A stretch of DNA of 64,000 bases from Neisseria bacilliformis (GTDB lineage: Bacteria; Pseudomonadota; Gammaproteobacteria; Burkholderiales; Neisseriaceae), in contig NZ_CP059571.1 of assembly GCF_014055025.1 (NCBI RefSeq), forward strand, positions 2,108,001 through 2,172,000, read 5' to 3'. The position numbers and the translations under genes are program-made. The notes below the pieces were generated by a model. That model had not been told where the DNA came from and made no database searches. It saw only the letters and a list, made by a program, of their open reading frames with translations. Below are positions 8,935 to 16,951 of the stretch, in pieces (the stretch's first letter is position 1; each line of letters opens with the position of its first letter).

Positions 8935-10350
8935 TCAGAACTGTTTGGACACGTCCAAAAACACGCGGTTTTCGTGGCGGCGGTAGTAGAAATGGTTGCT
9001 TGCCAGATACGACCATGTCCAGTTCAGGTGCGGGGTGAAGCTTTTCCACGACAGTTTTTTGTGGCCGACGGCGGCGAGGACGAAATATTCCGTGTCGCGG
9101 CGGCGGATGTTGAAAAAATCCTCGCTGCGGTAAAGGCTGCGGCGGATGCTGCCGTTAAGCGAAGTAAGCAGGCCGTCGCCGCCTGACCAGCGGCGCGTCC
9201 AGCCTGCGCGCAGGCTTGCGTGGCGGTAGGCTTCCGCAGGGTCGCGGGCGTTTTCGCGCCCCGCGCCCGCGCCGAACACGAAATACTGCTGCGGCGAGCT
9301 TTGGTACACCAGCGAGAGTGCGCCGCCGTGGCTTGCGCCGTCGAGATAGTCGCGTTCTTCATGCTTTTTATAGCCCGTCTGCCAGCTTGCAAACAGCATG
9401 GTTTTCGGCGACAGATTGTGCGAGCGGCGCAGCACGCCGCCTGCGGTGTGCGAATAGGCTTCCGTGCCGTACCAGCGTTTTTCGGCAAAGGGCGTCAGGG
9501 CGGTTTCGCCGCTGCCGCTGCGGTACACCGGCCCGGCTTCGATGCGGGCGTTCAAATCGTCGTAATCGTGCGCGTCCCAATAGAATTTGCCGTAAACGGA
9601 AGCCTGCACCCGCGCCGCCCAGTGTTTTTTTACGGGCAGGGTTTTGACGGCGGAGGCATCGTAGCCCAGCCCGTGCGCGGCGCGGGGTTCGGGGAAACGC
9701 CAGGGGCCGTATTCGCGCTCTTTCGGCGCGCGGCCGACATTGCGATCGGCGAGGTAGTAGGCGTTGGCGTCAAACTGCCAGGCGCGGTCGCGTTTGAGGT
9801 AGTCGGAAAAGCTGTTGAGAAAGGCGGCCGCATCGGGCGGCAGTTCGGAGGTTTCCTTCACTTCCGCCACTTCGGCGGCGGCTTCGCGCGTTTGGCCGCT
9901 TTGCGACAGGGTGAGCGCGAGTTGCAGGCGTACGGGGGCGTAGCCCGGGTTTTGCGCAAGGATGCCGCGCAGCTTTTCTTCGGCGCGGGCATATTGCCCG
10001 TCTTCGCGCAGCAGGAAGGATTCGGCGTAGTCTTCCAGCACCGCGTCGCGCCGTTCTTCGTCCAAACGGCGGTAAAGCGGCAGCAGGAAGCGGATGTTTT
10101 CAACCTGCTGCCGCGCCACGGCGGTGTCGAGGACGTTTTGCAGCAAATCGGGCTGCGCGATCAGCTCGTCTTCGCTCATGGAAACAGAGCCGTCGTCTCC
10201 TTCATGTTCGGACGCGGGCAGACGGGCTTCGTGCTGCATTTGGCGGATTTGGCTACGGTTGGGGTCGGGGTTGTCGTCGTGCGGCGTGGAAAGGGGATCG
10301 GCGGCAGCCGCGCAGGCGGCGGCGCAGAGTATCAGGATGGGATAGCGCAT
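8935..10350 (-). CDS. Slam: surface lipoprotein assembly modulator (DUF560)
   Basis: Slam proteins sit in the outer membrane and move certain lipoproteins to the cell surface. This 471-residue protein has the family layout. It starts with a signal peptide (MRYPILILCAAACAAAA) and a periplasmic TPR-like helical region at about residues 75-190 (for example ARAEEKLRGILAQNPGYAPV). A C-terminal beta-barrel follows (about 200-471), with alternating aromatic strands and a terminal phenylalanine (FLDVSKQF). It lies 112 bases downstream of a lipoprotein gene of the Slam-client type on the same strand, the usual gene pair. Whether it is Slam1- or Slam2-like cannot be decided by eye. The start ATG at 10350 has only a poor Shine-Dalgarno. 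Confidence 0.88.
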   Translation of the reverse strand: MRYPILILCAAACAAAADPLSTPHDDNPDPNRSQIRQMQHEARLPASEHEGDDGSVSMSEDELIAQPDLLQNVLDTAVARQQVENIRFLLPLYRRLDEERRDAVLEDYAESFLLREDGQYARAEEKLRGILAQNPGYAPVRLQLALTLSQSGQTREAAAEVAEVKETSELPPDAAAFLNSFSDYLKRDRAWQFDANAYYLADRNVGRAPKEREYGPWRFPEPRAAHGLGYDASAVKTLPVKKHWAARVQASVYGKFYWDAHDYDDLNARIEAGPVYRSGSGETALTPFAEKRWYGTEAYSHTAGGVLRRSHNLSPKTMLFASWQTGYKKHEERDYLDGASHGGALSLVYQSSPQQYFVFGAGAGRENARDPAEAYRHASLRAGWTRRWSGGDGLLTSLNGSIRRSLYRSEDFFNIRRRDTEYFVLAAVGHKKLSWKSFTPHLNWTWSYLASNHFYYRRHENRVFLDVSKQF

Positions 10351-10360
10351 GGCGGTAAAG

Positions 10361-10399
10361 AGGCCGTCCCCGCCTGTGCGGGGATGGCGTTTCTGAAAA
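10361..10399. repeat. Uptake sequence split by a 25-base dRS3-like hairpin
   Basis: AGGCCGT (10361-10367) and CTGAAAA (10393-10399) would join to a perfect DUS. Between them is the 25-base insert CCCCGCCTGTGCGGGGATGG plus CGTTT, a hairpin similar to dRS3. The same insert at the same point occurs at 31641, 42554 and 46386. Confidence 0.75.
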
Positions 10400-10462
10400 A
10401 AAAGGGAAAAACCCGTCTGGCCGGTATGGCGGACGGGCTGACGCTTGGCAAGGCGGACGGGC

Positions 10463-11426
10463 TTACTGTTTTTTCGCGCCGAAGGAGCCGACTATGCCAA
10501 GATAGTTTCCATTATTCTCGCCATAATCAGTTTGTCCTTTAAAAATGCCGCCCAACTCGGCCGCCTTCGGGCCGTAGAAATTGCCCTGCATTTCCACTGC
10601 GCCTTTTGTGCCGCTAAACGAGTTGCCGCTGATTTTTCCGGATAAAGCCACATAAGCCTTGGAAGGTGCCACATCAGATGCGTCATAAATCTTTCCGTCA
10701 ATAGTTTTTTCGCCGAAATCAACATTAAATAAAGACGCATTAAGATACCCTGCGAGAGCAGTTTCGGTATGCACATAACCTTTATAGGTGGCCTTGCCGG
10801 ATGCGGGCACATCATTGGCGACTGTCAGCTTGCCGTAAGCAAATTCATACGTTTTTTCCTCAGCTCCACTTGAAGTGAAAACTGTGGCCATACCGAAACG
10901 GACATAGCTCAAGTTGCTTCCGCTAACTTCGATACTGCCATTTTTATCAATAACTTTCAGTAATTTACCGGCTGTCATTCCCAGGCGGACAACAGTAATC
11001 TTATGGCTGCCAATCGTGATAACGGAATCTTTGTCGCCGCTGATACTGGCTTTTGTTACTTTTTCGGGCAAATGCCTAGCCAAACCAGTAACATCATAAG
11101 CATTGCCGCCTTGGGCTGAGGCAGACGTATTCGGTTTGGACGGTGTACTTGGTGTGGAGGGTTTCGACGGTGTTGTCGGATTGGAAGGCTTCGACGGTGT
11201 GCTCGGCGTTGCCGGTTTGGAGGGATTGGCAGGCTGCGAGGGCGTGCCCGGATTGGAAGGTGTAGAAGGTTTCGACTGGTTGTTGCTGCTGTTGCCGTTT
11301 TGGCTGTTCTGGTTGCCGTTGGTGTTCGGCGTGGGGTTTACATTGGGCCGGTCGTCCCCCCCCCCCGCTGCTGCACGCGGCGAGGCCGAGGACGGAAGCA
11401 AGGGCGGTCAGTTTCAATTTTTTCAT
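10463..11426 (-). CDS. Slam-dependent surface lipoprotein, frameshifted at a poly-G tract (probably phase-OFF)
   Basis: The front, MKKLKLTALASVLGLAACSS, is a clear lipoprotein signal starting at 11426. Eleven G (coding strand) follow at once. With eleven, the frame leaves the gene and stops at 11094. With ten or thirteen it joins the long downstream frame, giving about 320 residues. That frame has a disordered linker of P-S/T-rich repeats (about residues 25-95) and then an eight-stranded-barrel type domain. It ends in AELGGIFKGQTDY and a final IVGSFGAKKQ. The end closely matches the second lipoprotein at 58148. It is the likely client of the slam gene just downstream. A tract right after the lipobox is a known phase-variation design (as in hpuA). 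A sequencing error in the run is the alternative. Confidence 0.8.
11356..11366. repeat. Phase-variation tract, 11 C (G11 on the coding strand)
   Basis: The run lies directly after the codons for the lipobox C-S-S in the minus-strand lipoprotein gene. In-frame lengths would be 10 or 13; 11 puts the gene out of frame. Confidence 0.85.
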
Positions 11427-11478
11427 AATGCAGTTTCCTTAAAATAAATATTGTGAAATGTCTTAACGACGAGGCGCA

Positions 11479-11484
11479 ATTATA
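11479..11484 (-). promoter_or_regulatory. Possible -10 box of the lipoprotein-slam operon
   Basis: On the minus strand a perfect TATAAT lies 53 bases before the ATG at 11426. No good -35 is visible 16-18 bases upstream, so the promoter may need an activator. The stretch is AT-rich compared with its surroundings. Confidence 0.35.
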
Positions 11485-11532
11485 ACGGAAAACATTGTTT
11501 CTGTGTATGATTTCTTTAAGTTTTGTTGCGAA

Positions 11533-11576
11533 GAGGCCGTCTGAAAAACTGTGTTTTGCGGTTTTCAGACGGCCTC
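11533..11576 (-). terminator. Inverted DUS pair after the polyamine-binding protein gene
   Basis: GAGGCCGTCTGAAAA faces its complement. On the minus strand it lies 27 bases after the stop at 11603. Confidence 0.7.
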
Positions 11577-11602
11577 TTCATGCTTCCAATCAGGCACTCG
11601 GT

Positions 11603-12742
11603 TTAGCTACCCGCTTTGATTTTCTGCCACAAATCAACGGTTTGTTTTTTCGCCTCATTGCTCATCTGCGGCATCACAAAGCCGTCGGCCATGTCCTGGT
11701 CGGTGGGGAAAATCGAGCGCACTTTGGTGAGCTTCTGATCCATCAGGGCTTTGGCCGGCAGGCTGGCGGGGGCGAAGGTTACGTAGTTGCCGTTTTTCGC
11801 CGCCACTTCCGGCTGTAAGGTGTAGTCGATGTATTTGTGCGCGTTGACCACGTTTTTCGCGTCGGCCGGAATCAGCCATGATTCAATCCAAAAGCCCATG
11901 CCTTTGGGGTTGAGCACTTCGATGCCGAATTTGTTGCCTGCTTCTTCGGAACGTTTTTTCGCCATGTTCAAATCGCCGCCGTTGCCCACCGCCAGGCACA
12001 CGTCGCCACGCGCCAGCTCGTCGATCAGCGAGGGGCTGAACCGTTTGATGTCGGGGCGCACTTTTTTCAGCACTTCGCCCGCTTCGGCGATGTCGGCGGG
12101 ATTTTTTCCGGCCGGGTCTTTGCCCAAATATTTGAGCAGAATCGGGAACACTTCGCTGGGGCTGTCCCACATGGCGATACCGCAGCCTTTGAGTTTGGAC
12201 GTGTATTCGGGCTTGAACAGCAGATCCCAGCCGTTTTCCGGCAGCTTGCCGCCCAAAGCCTCTTTGCCCTTGGCGGTAATCGCCACGGTGTTCACGCCGG
12301 AGAAATAGGGCACGGCGTATTCGTTGCCCGGATCGGCAGTGGCCAGCATTTCGAGCAGCTTGGGATTGATGTCTTTATAGTGTGGCAGCAGGTCTTTGTT
12401 GATTTTCTGATACGCCCCCGCCTGAATCTGGCGCGGCAGGAAGGCGATGCCGGGCACAACCAAATCGTAGCCCGATTTGCCGGTCAGCACCTTGGCTTCA
12501 AGGGCTTCGTTGTTTTCGTAGAGGTCGTAAACCAGCTTGATGTTGTTGGCTTTTTTGAAATCGTCAACGGTTTCTTCATCGACGTAGTTCGACCAGTTGT
12601 AGATATTCAGCGCGTCGGTCGCGCCGCTATTGGCGGCAGTTGCAGGGGTTTGGCCTTCGGCTTTCGGATCGGTCTGTCCGGCGTTTCCACCGCAGGCGGC
12701 CAGTGCCAGTGCAATCGTTGCAGTCAATAAGGTTTTTTTCAT
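11603..12742 (-). CDS. Spermidine/putrescine ABC transporter substrate-binding protein (PotF/PotD family)
   Basis: A 379-residue periplasmic lipoprotein that captures polyamines for an ABC importer. It starts MKKTLLTATIALALAACGG with a lipobox at LAAC. The mature part shows family motifs: LNIYNWSNYVDEETVDDF, then the VVPGIAFLPRQIQAGAYQ region. The late IESWLIPADAKNVVNAHKYI is also typical. Upstream in-frame ATGs at 12751 and 12793 are poorly placed; the AAGGA at 12755-12759 suits the ATG at 12742. The permease and ATPase genes are not adjacent, so this is an orphan binding protein here, as is common in Neisseria. Confidence 0.9.
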   Translation of the reverse strand: MKKTLLTATIALALAACGGNAGQTDPKAEGQTPATAANSGATDALNIYNWSNYVDEETVDDFKKANNIKLVYDLYENNEALEAKVLTGKSGYDLVVPGIAFLPRQIQAGAYQKINKDLLPHYKDINPKLLEMLATADPGNEYAVPYFSGVNTVAITAKGKEALGGKLPENGWDLLFKPEYTSKLKGCGIAMWDSPSEVFPILLKYLGKDPAGKNPADIAEAGEVLKKVRPDIKRFSPSLIDELARGDVCLAVGNGGDLNMAKKRSEEAGNKFGIEVLNPKGMGFWIESWLIPADAKNVVNAHKYIDYTLQPEVAAKNGNYVTFAPASLPAKALMDQKLTKVRSIFPTDQDMADGFVMPQMSNEAKKQTVDLWQKIKAGS

Positions 12743-12967
12743 GATGGCTATCATTCCTTGCTGTTGATATAAAAATCCGCCGGAACGGAACATTCCGGTA
12801 CGCGGCGGATTGTAACGGTTTTTTTACAAAAAAACAAAATATTAAACAAACCGTCTCCCCGCCGCCCGCGCAAACGACCGCCAATCGCGCGTGCCGCTTC
12901 GGCCGCAGAGGCCGTCTGAAAAGCCGCCCGCAAGCCGAATGCCGGCAGATCCCGATGCTAAAAACCC

Positions 12968-12996
12968 TTGCTTTCGGGCGGTTTGCTTATTAGAAT
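12968..12996 (+). promoter_or_regulatory. Promoter of rpsT
   Basis: TTGCTT (12968-12973) and TAGAAT (12991-12996) are separated by exactly 17 bases and lie 41 bases before the rpsT ATG. This is a good sigma-70 pair in otherwise gene-free DNA (12743-13037). Confidence 0.6.
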
Positions 12997-13037
12997 GCGC
13001 GGTTTGCAAAATTCCACTTATTCAGGAGACAACCAAT

Positions 13038-13301
13038 ATGGCCAACAGCGCACAAGCCCGCAAACGCGCCCGTCAGGCGGTGAAAAACCGCGCCCACAAC
13101 GCCGGTCTGCGCACCGCATTCCGCACCGCAGTGAAAAAAGTCCTCAAAGCCGTCGAAGCCGGCGACAAAGCCGCCGCCCAGGCCGTTTACGTGCAGTCGG
13201 TAAAAATCATCGACCGCATCGCCGACAAAGGCGTGTTCCACAAAAACAAAGCGGCACGCCACAAAAGCCGCCTGTCGGCCAAAATCAAAGCCATGGCCTG
13301 A
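13038..13301 (+). CDS. rpsT: 30S ribosomal protein S20
   Basis: S20 binds 16S rRNA early in 30S assembly. The 87-residue product is of usual size and very basic. It starts [20 protein letters not shown] and ends [11 protein letters not shown], both typical. A Shine-Dalgarno (CAGGAG) lies at 13023-13028. The gene is monocistronic, with its own promoter upstream and a Rho-independent terminator 24 bases after the stop. Confidence 0.97.
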   Translation: MANSAQARKRARQAVKNRAHNAGLRTAFRTAVKKVLKAVEAGDKAAAQAVYVQSVKIIDRIADKGVFHKNKAARHKSRLSAKIKAMA

Positions 13302-13325
13302 CGCAGTCGCGCGTGAAAGCACACC

Positions 13326-13367
13326 AGCCCCCGAAAGCCGCCGCCATGCGGTTGGCGGGGGCTTTTT
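13326..13367 (+). terminator. Rho-independent terminator of rpsT
   Basis: The stem AGCCCCCG/CGGGGGCT (13326-13333 with 13356-13363) encloses a GC-rich inner stem, and T residues follow. Unusually for this window it is not made from uptake sequences. Confidence 0.8.
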
Positions 13368-13427
13368 GCAGCCGCCCGAACCGTGTATAACGGCGCACGC
13401 GCAACCGCCTTTTCCGGAGCAAGCCGC

Positions 13428-14564
13428 ATGAAACAAACGCTTTACCTGTCCGCCCTCCTCCCCGCCCTGCTGCTGCCAGCCGCCCGCGCCGCCGACGATG
13501 CCGCCCTGCAATGCGCCCTGTTGCAGGACGACGCGCTGCGCCTGGCCTGCTACGACAAAATCTTCGCCGCCCAGTTTCCGCCCGAGCGCAGCGTGCAATC
13601 GCCACAGCCCGAGGCCAAGCCGCAGCCGGACATCGTGGAGAGCGTGCGCGAAAGCGTGCAATTGCGCGAGCCGGTGCTGGTGGAGCACCAAAACGGCGAA
13701 GCGGTGCCCACGGCGGAACTGGCCGACGCGGCGCAGGCCTACACGCCGCTGAGCCGCATGTACGATTTGGACGCCAACAGCCCCGGAGGCATCCTCACTG
13801 TGCGCGAACACAACCCGATGTACCTCATGCCCGTGTGGTACAACAGCAGCCCCAACCGCACGCCCTCCTCGCCCACGCGCGGTACCACCACCCAAGAGCG
13901 GTTTACCGACCAAAAACGCACCGAAACCAAAATGCAGGTTTCCTTCAAAAGCAAAATCGCCGAAGACCTGTTCAAAAGCCGCGCCGACCTATGGTTCGGC
14001 TACACGCAGAAATCCGACTGGCAGATTTACACCCAGGGCCGCCGCTCCGCCCCCTTCCGCAACACCGACTACGAACCCGAAATCTTCATCACCCAGCCCG
14101 TGCGCTCCAAGCTGCCCTTCGGCGGCCGCCTGCGCATGATCGGCGCGGGTTTCGCCCACCAGTCCAACGGCCAGAGCCGCCCCGAATCGCGCTCGTGGAA
14201 CAGGGTTTACGCCATGGCGGGCATGGAATGGGGGCGGCTCACCGTCATCCCCCGCGTGTGGACGCGCGTGTTCGATGAAAAGGGCGACAAAAACGACAAC
14301 CCCGATTTGGCCGACTACATGGGCTACGGCGATTTGAAACTGCAATACCGCTTCAACGACAAAAAAAACCTGTCCGCCACGCTGCGCTACAACCCGCGCA
14401 CCGGCTACGGCGCGGCCGAAGCGGCTTACACCTTCCCCATCAAAGGCAAGCTGCAAGGCATCGTGCGCGGCTTCCACGGCTACGGCGAAAGCCTCATCGA
14501 CTACAACCACAAGCAAAACGGCATCGGCTTCGGCCTGATGTTCCAAGGCTGGGACGGCCTCTGA
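13428..14564 (+). CDS. pldA: Outer membrane phospholipase A
   Basis: PldA is an outer-membrane beta-barrel that hydrolyses mislocalised phospholipids. The 378-residue protein has a signal peptide (MKQTLYLSALLPALLLPAARA), an N-terminal extension to about residue 110, and the barrel. The catalytic motif HQSNGQ places His244 and Ser246, and Asn258 falls in SWNR, twelve residues after the serine, exactly as in E. coli PldA. The ATG at 13428 has GGAG upstream. The last strands (NGIGFGLMFQGWDGL) end in an aromatic residue shortly before the C-terminus. The final codons run into the DUS terminator. Confidence 0.93.
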   Translation: MKQTLYLSALLPALLLPAARAADDAALQCALLQDDALRLACYDKIFAAQFPPERSVQSPQPEAKPQPDIVESVRESVQLREPVLVEHQNGEAVPTAELADAAQAYTPLSRMYDLDANSPGGILTVREHNPMYLMPVWYNSSPNRTPSSPTRGTTTQERFTDQKRTETKMQVSFKSKIAEDLFKSRADLWFGYTQKSDWQIYTQGRRSAPFRNTDYEPEIFITQPVRSKLPFGGRLRMIGAGFAHQSNGQSRPESRSWNRVYAMAGMEWGRLTVIPRVWTRVFDEKGDKNDNPDLADYMGYGDLKLQYRFNDKKNLSATLRYNPRTGYGAAEAAYTFPIKGKLQGIVRGFHGYGESLIDYNHKQNGIGFGLMFQGWDGL

Positions 14565-14605
14565 GGCCGTCTGAAAGCCGCAAAAACGTTTTTTCAGACG
14601 GCCTC
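14563..14605 (+). terminator. Inverted DUS pair after pldA
   Basis: GAGGCCGTCTGAAAG begins at the pldA stop codon and pairs with CTTTTTTCAGACGGCCTC-type sequence ending at 14605. Confidence 0.7.
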
Positions 14606-14727
14606 ACACCCCAAAAGGCCGTCTGAAACCAGCCCCGCACGGAAAACCAACCCGCAGGCCGCAAAGCGCAACAGGCCGTCTGAAAAAACCGCCCCCGCCC
14701 CAACCCATTTGCACACCGAAAACCAAC

Positions 14728-15411
14728 ATGGCAGACCCCAAAACAGAAAAAGAAAAAACCACCGTCGGCAAAGCACTGAAAAAATACCTGCTCACCGGCG
14801 TGCTCGTATGGATGCCCATCGCCGTAACCGTATGGGTCATCGGCTACATCATCTCCGCCACCGACCGCCTCGCCGCCCTCATCCCCGCCCAGTGGCAGCC
14901 AGAACGCTACCTCGGCTTCAACATCCCAGGCACCGGCTTCATCGTTGCCGTCATCGTCCTCTTCCTCACCGGCGTGTTCGCCGCCAACGTGCTCGGCCGC
15001 AAAATCCTCGAAGGCTGGGACAGCCTGCTCGGCCGCATCCCCGTGGTCAAATCCATCTATTCCAGCGTCAAAAAAGTGTCCGAATCGCTGCTCTCCGACA
15101 ACAGCCGCTCCTTCAAAACCCCTGTGCTCGTCCCCTTCCCCCAGCGCAACATCTGGACCATCGGCTTCGTTTCCGGCAGCCTGCCCGACAACATCGCCGC
15201 CGTCCTGCCCGACGCCGCACCGCGCATCCCCGTGTACGTCCCCACCACCCCCAACCCCACCGGCGGCTACTATATTCTGGTTAAACAAAGCGACATCCGC
15301 GAACTCGATATGAGCGTGGACGAAGCCCTAAAATACGTCATCTCGCTGGGCATGGTACTGCCCGACGACGCCCCCGCCAAAACGCAAAACGGCACGCAGG
15401 AGGCCGTCTGA
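14728..15411 (+). CDS. DUF502 family membrane protein
   Basis: A 227-residue inner-membrane protein with two membrane helices near the front (about residues 20-44, GVLVWMPIAVTVWVIGYII, and 67-90). A soluble domain follows, containing the DUF502 hallmarks GRIPVVKSIYSSVKKV and VPTTPNPTGGYYILV. The function of the family is unknown. The last codons GAG GCC GTC TGA are an uptake sequence, so the C-terminus EAV is DUS-encoded. No clear Shine-Dalgarno is seen at 14728. Confidence 0.85.
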   Translation: MADPKTEKEKTTVGKALKKYLLTGVLVWMPIAVTVWVIGYIISATDRLAALIPAQWQPERYLGFNIPGTGFIVAVIVLFLTGVFAANVLGRKILEGWDSLLGRIPVVKSIYSSVKKVSESLLSDNSRSFKTPVLVPFPQRNIWTIGFVSGSLPDNIAAVLPDAAPRIPVYVPTTPNPTGGYYILVKQSDIRELDMSVDEALKYVISLGMVLPDDAPAKTQNGTQEAV

Positions 15412-15638
15412 AAAACGCGGTTGCGGCACGGAAAACCCCGCAAACCTACCTGAACGCCGCGCAAAGCATTAAAATCCGCCCGTTTTGCATTTTTTATCCG
15501 CAAAACGCAACACCGTTTCCGCTTTTGGCTGCGCCGAAGCCGCGCTTTCAGAAACACCATCCCCGCGTTTATGCTCCGCAGGAGTACTGGCGGGAACGGC
15601 CACTGCCGCAACCCAACCCCTTTGAGAAAGGACATCCC

Positions 15639-16115
15639 ATGACCCGCACCCTAAAAACCCTTGCCGTCCTCACCCTCGCGCTGTCCGTTGCCGCCCCCAC
15701 CGCCGCCAAGTCCGCGCAAACCGGCCAGGCATCTCAACAGGTCAGCGAAAAAGACGCCAACACCTACCTGTTCTACCTGCTGGAAAAACCCGCCTACCGC
15801 AAAGTGTGGCGCAGCCAAATCGTGCCACACACGCCCCAAAGCGACAGATATTGGATTAAAGACGCCGATGGCCCCACCGTCCCCAAAGGTGCGATAACTG
15901 TGGACGGCAAACGCTACATCGTCACCACCATGTGCCAGCCGCACAACTGCATCAGCAACAGCATCTACATCCTGCTGAACAAACAGCGCGCCGTGGTGCT
16001 GCATGTCGAAAGAAACGGCACCCAAGAAATCCTCGCCACCCGTTACTACGGCAAACCCACTGATGCCGAAAAAGCCGCCCTGCAGAAACTCGCCGCCGAC
16101 GAAGAAGAAAAATAA
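15639..16115 (+). CDS. Ivy-family C-type lysozyme inhibitor
   Basis: Ivy proteins are periplasmic inhibitors of vertebrate C-type lysozyme. The 158-residue product has a signal peptide (MTRTLKTLAVLTLALSVAAP, cut after AAKSA or nearby) and the Ivy layout. The helical segment with YRKVWRSQIVPHTP comes first. The inhibitory loop CQPHNC then matches the family's CKPHxC motif, and the strand SIYILLNKQRAVVLHV follows. GAAAGGA lies before the ATG at 15639; longer frames are non-coding. A related gene that lacks the loop follows at 16232. Confidence 0.82.
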   Translation: MTRTLKTLAVLTLALSVAAPTAAKSAQTGQASQQVSEKDANTYLFYLLEKPAYRKVWRSQIVPHTPQSDRYWIKDADGPTVPKGAITVDGKRYIVTTMCQPHNCISNSIYILLNKQRAVVLHVERNGTQEILATRYYGKPTDAEKAALQKLAADEEEK

Positions 16116-16190
16116 ACCTTTTCAGACGGCCTCAGAGGCCGTCTGAAAGCCCGATAAAACCGCACAAAGTTTTGCAATCCGCCCGTTTAC

Positions 16191-16212
16191 CTTTTCAGGC
16201 AGCCTGAAAAGG
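16191..16212. repeat. Palindromic Kingella-dialect uptake sequence
   Basis: CCTTTTCAGGCAGCCTGAAAAGG contains AGGCAGCCTGAA (16197-16208), the AG-kingDUS dialect, in a window where nearly all copies are AGGCCGTCTGAA. A related site, AGGCTGCCTGAA (Simonsiella-type), lies at 16881-16892. The Ivy-like gene between them is thus flanked by foreign-dialect sites. Confidence 0.7.
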
Positions 16213-16231
16213 CTTTAACCCGCTTTATCAA

Positions 16232-16759
16232 ATGCCCGCCATGCCCCGCCTTGCCCGAATTGCCGCCGTCCTTGCCCTGATGCTGGCCGTTTCCGCTCCC
16301 GCCGCCGCCAAATCCGTAGAAATCGAATGGATGGCCGATCGCCATCTGTCCGAGCTGCTCAAAAAACCCGCCTACCGCCAAGTCTGGCGCAGCCAAATCC
16401 TGTCCGAAATCCCCGCAGAAGATCAGGTTTGGATTGAAGACGCCCTGAGTTCGAGCGGCCCCCACGGCGAAATAAGGATAAACGGCCAACGCTATCTCGC
16501 TTCCACCCTGCGCCATCCACGCGACGACAACAAGCTCTATATCCTAATCAACGAGCAACGTGCCGTGGCGGCACACGCGCAGTTTCACGAAGCGGACCGG
16601 ATGCCTGCACACAACGAATCCGGAAAACGCACCGAAGCCTTCACCCTCCGCTACTACGGCCGGCCCGACCAAGCCGAAAAAGAAGCCCTGAGAGAGCTGA
16701 TGTTTCAGGAATGGAAAGCGGAAGCAGAAAAAAACGCCCGGCAAAACCGAGCACCATAG
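16232..16759 (+). CDS. Ivy-like paralogue lacking the CKPHxC loop
   Basis: The 175-residue product is clearly related to the preceding Ivy gene: LLKKPAYRQVWRSQIL against LLEKPAYRKVWRSQIV, and KLYILINEQRAVAAHA against SIYILLNKQRAVVLHV. The cysteine loop that plugs the lysozyme active site is replaced by LRHPRDDNK, and the mature protein has no cysteine. It has a signal peptide (about residues 1-26). Starts at 16232 and 16241 are both possible. It is probably exported, but unlikely to inhibit C-type lysozyme in the usual way. The TAG stop forms the end of a repeat element. Confidence 0.7.
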   Translation: MPAMPRLARIAAVLALMLAVSAPAAAKSVEIEWMADRHLSELLKKPAYRQVWRSQILSEIPAEDQVWIEDALSSSGPHGEIRINGQRYLASTLRHPRDDNKLYILINEQRAVAAHAQFHEADRMPAHNESGKRTEAFTLRYYGRPDQAEKEALRELMFQEWKAEAEKNARQNRAP

Positions 16760-16859
16760 TGAAACAAAATAGGAAAGATACAAGGCAGCAAGCCGCAGAC
16801 AGTACAGGTAATACGGCAAGGCGCAGCAACGCCGTAGATTTTCTATTTTGGTTCACTAT
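16756..16859. mobile_element. 104-bp Correia-related repeat (TATAGTG-type ends)
   Basis: The ends ATAGTGAAACAAAATAG and CTATTTTGGTTCACTAT are inverted repeats. The inside carries AAGCCGCAGACAGTAC and ACGGCAAGGCGCAGCAACGC, matching the inner part of well-known neisserial ATAGTG repeats. No coding capacity. It lies between the Ivy-like gene and aspS. Confidence 0.75.
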
Positions 16860-16951
16860 CAAAACGAATAAACCTTTTTCAGGCTGCCTGAAAGGCCGTC
16901 TGAAAGCCCCCAGCCCCATTTACATTGACGACTAACAGAAAGACCCAAAAC

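Noticed and set aside
11100-11290. Regularly spaced short repeats considered as a CRISPR-like array
   Set aside because: They are codon-level P-S/T repeats of the lipoprotein linker, with no spacers and no cas genes nearby.
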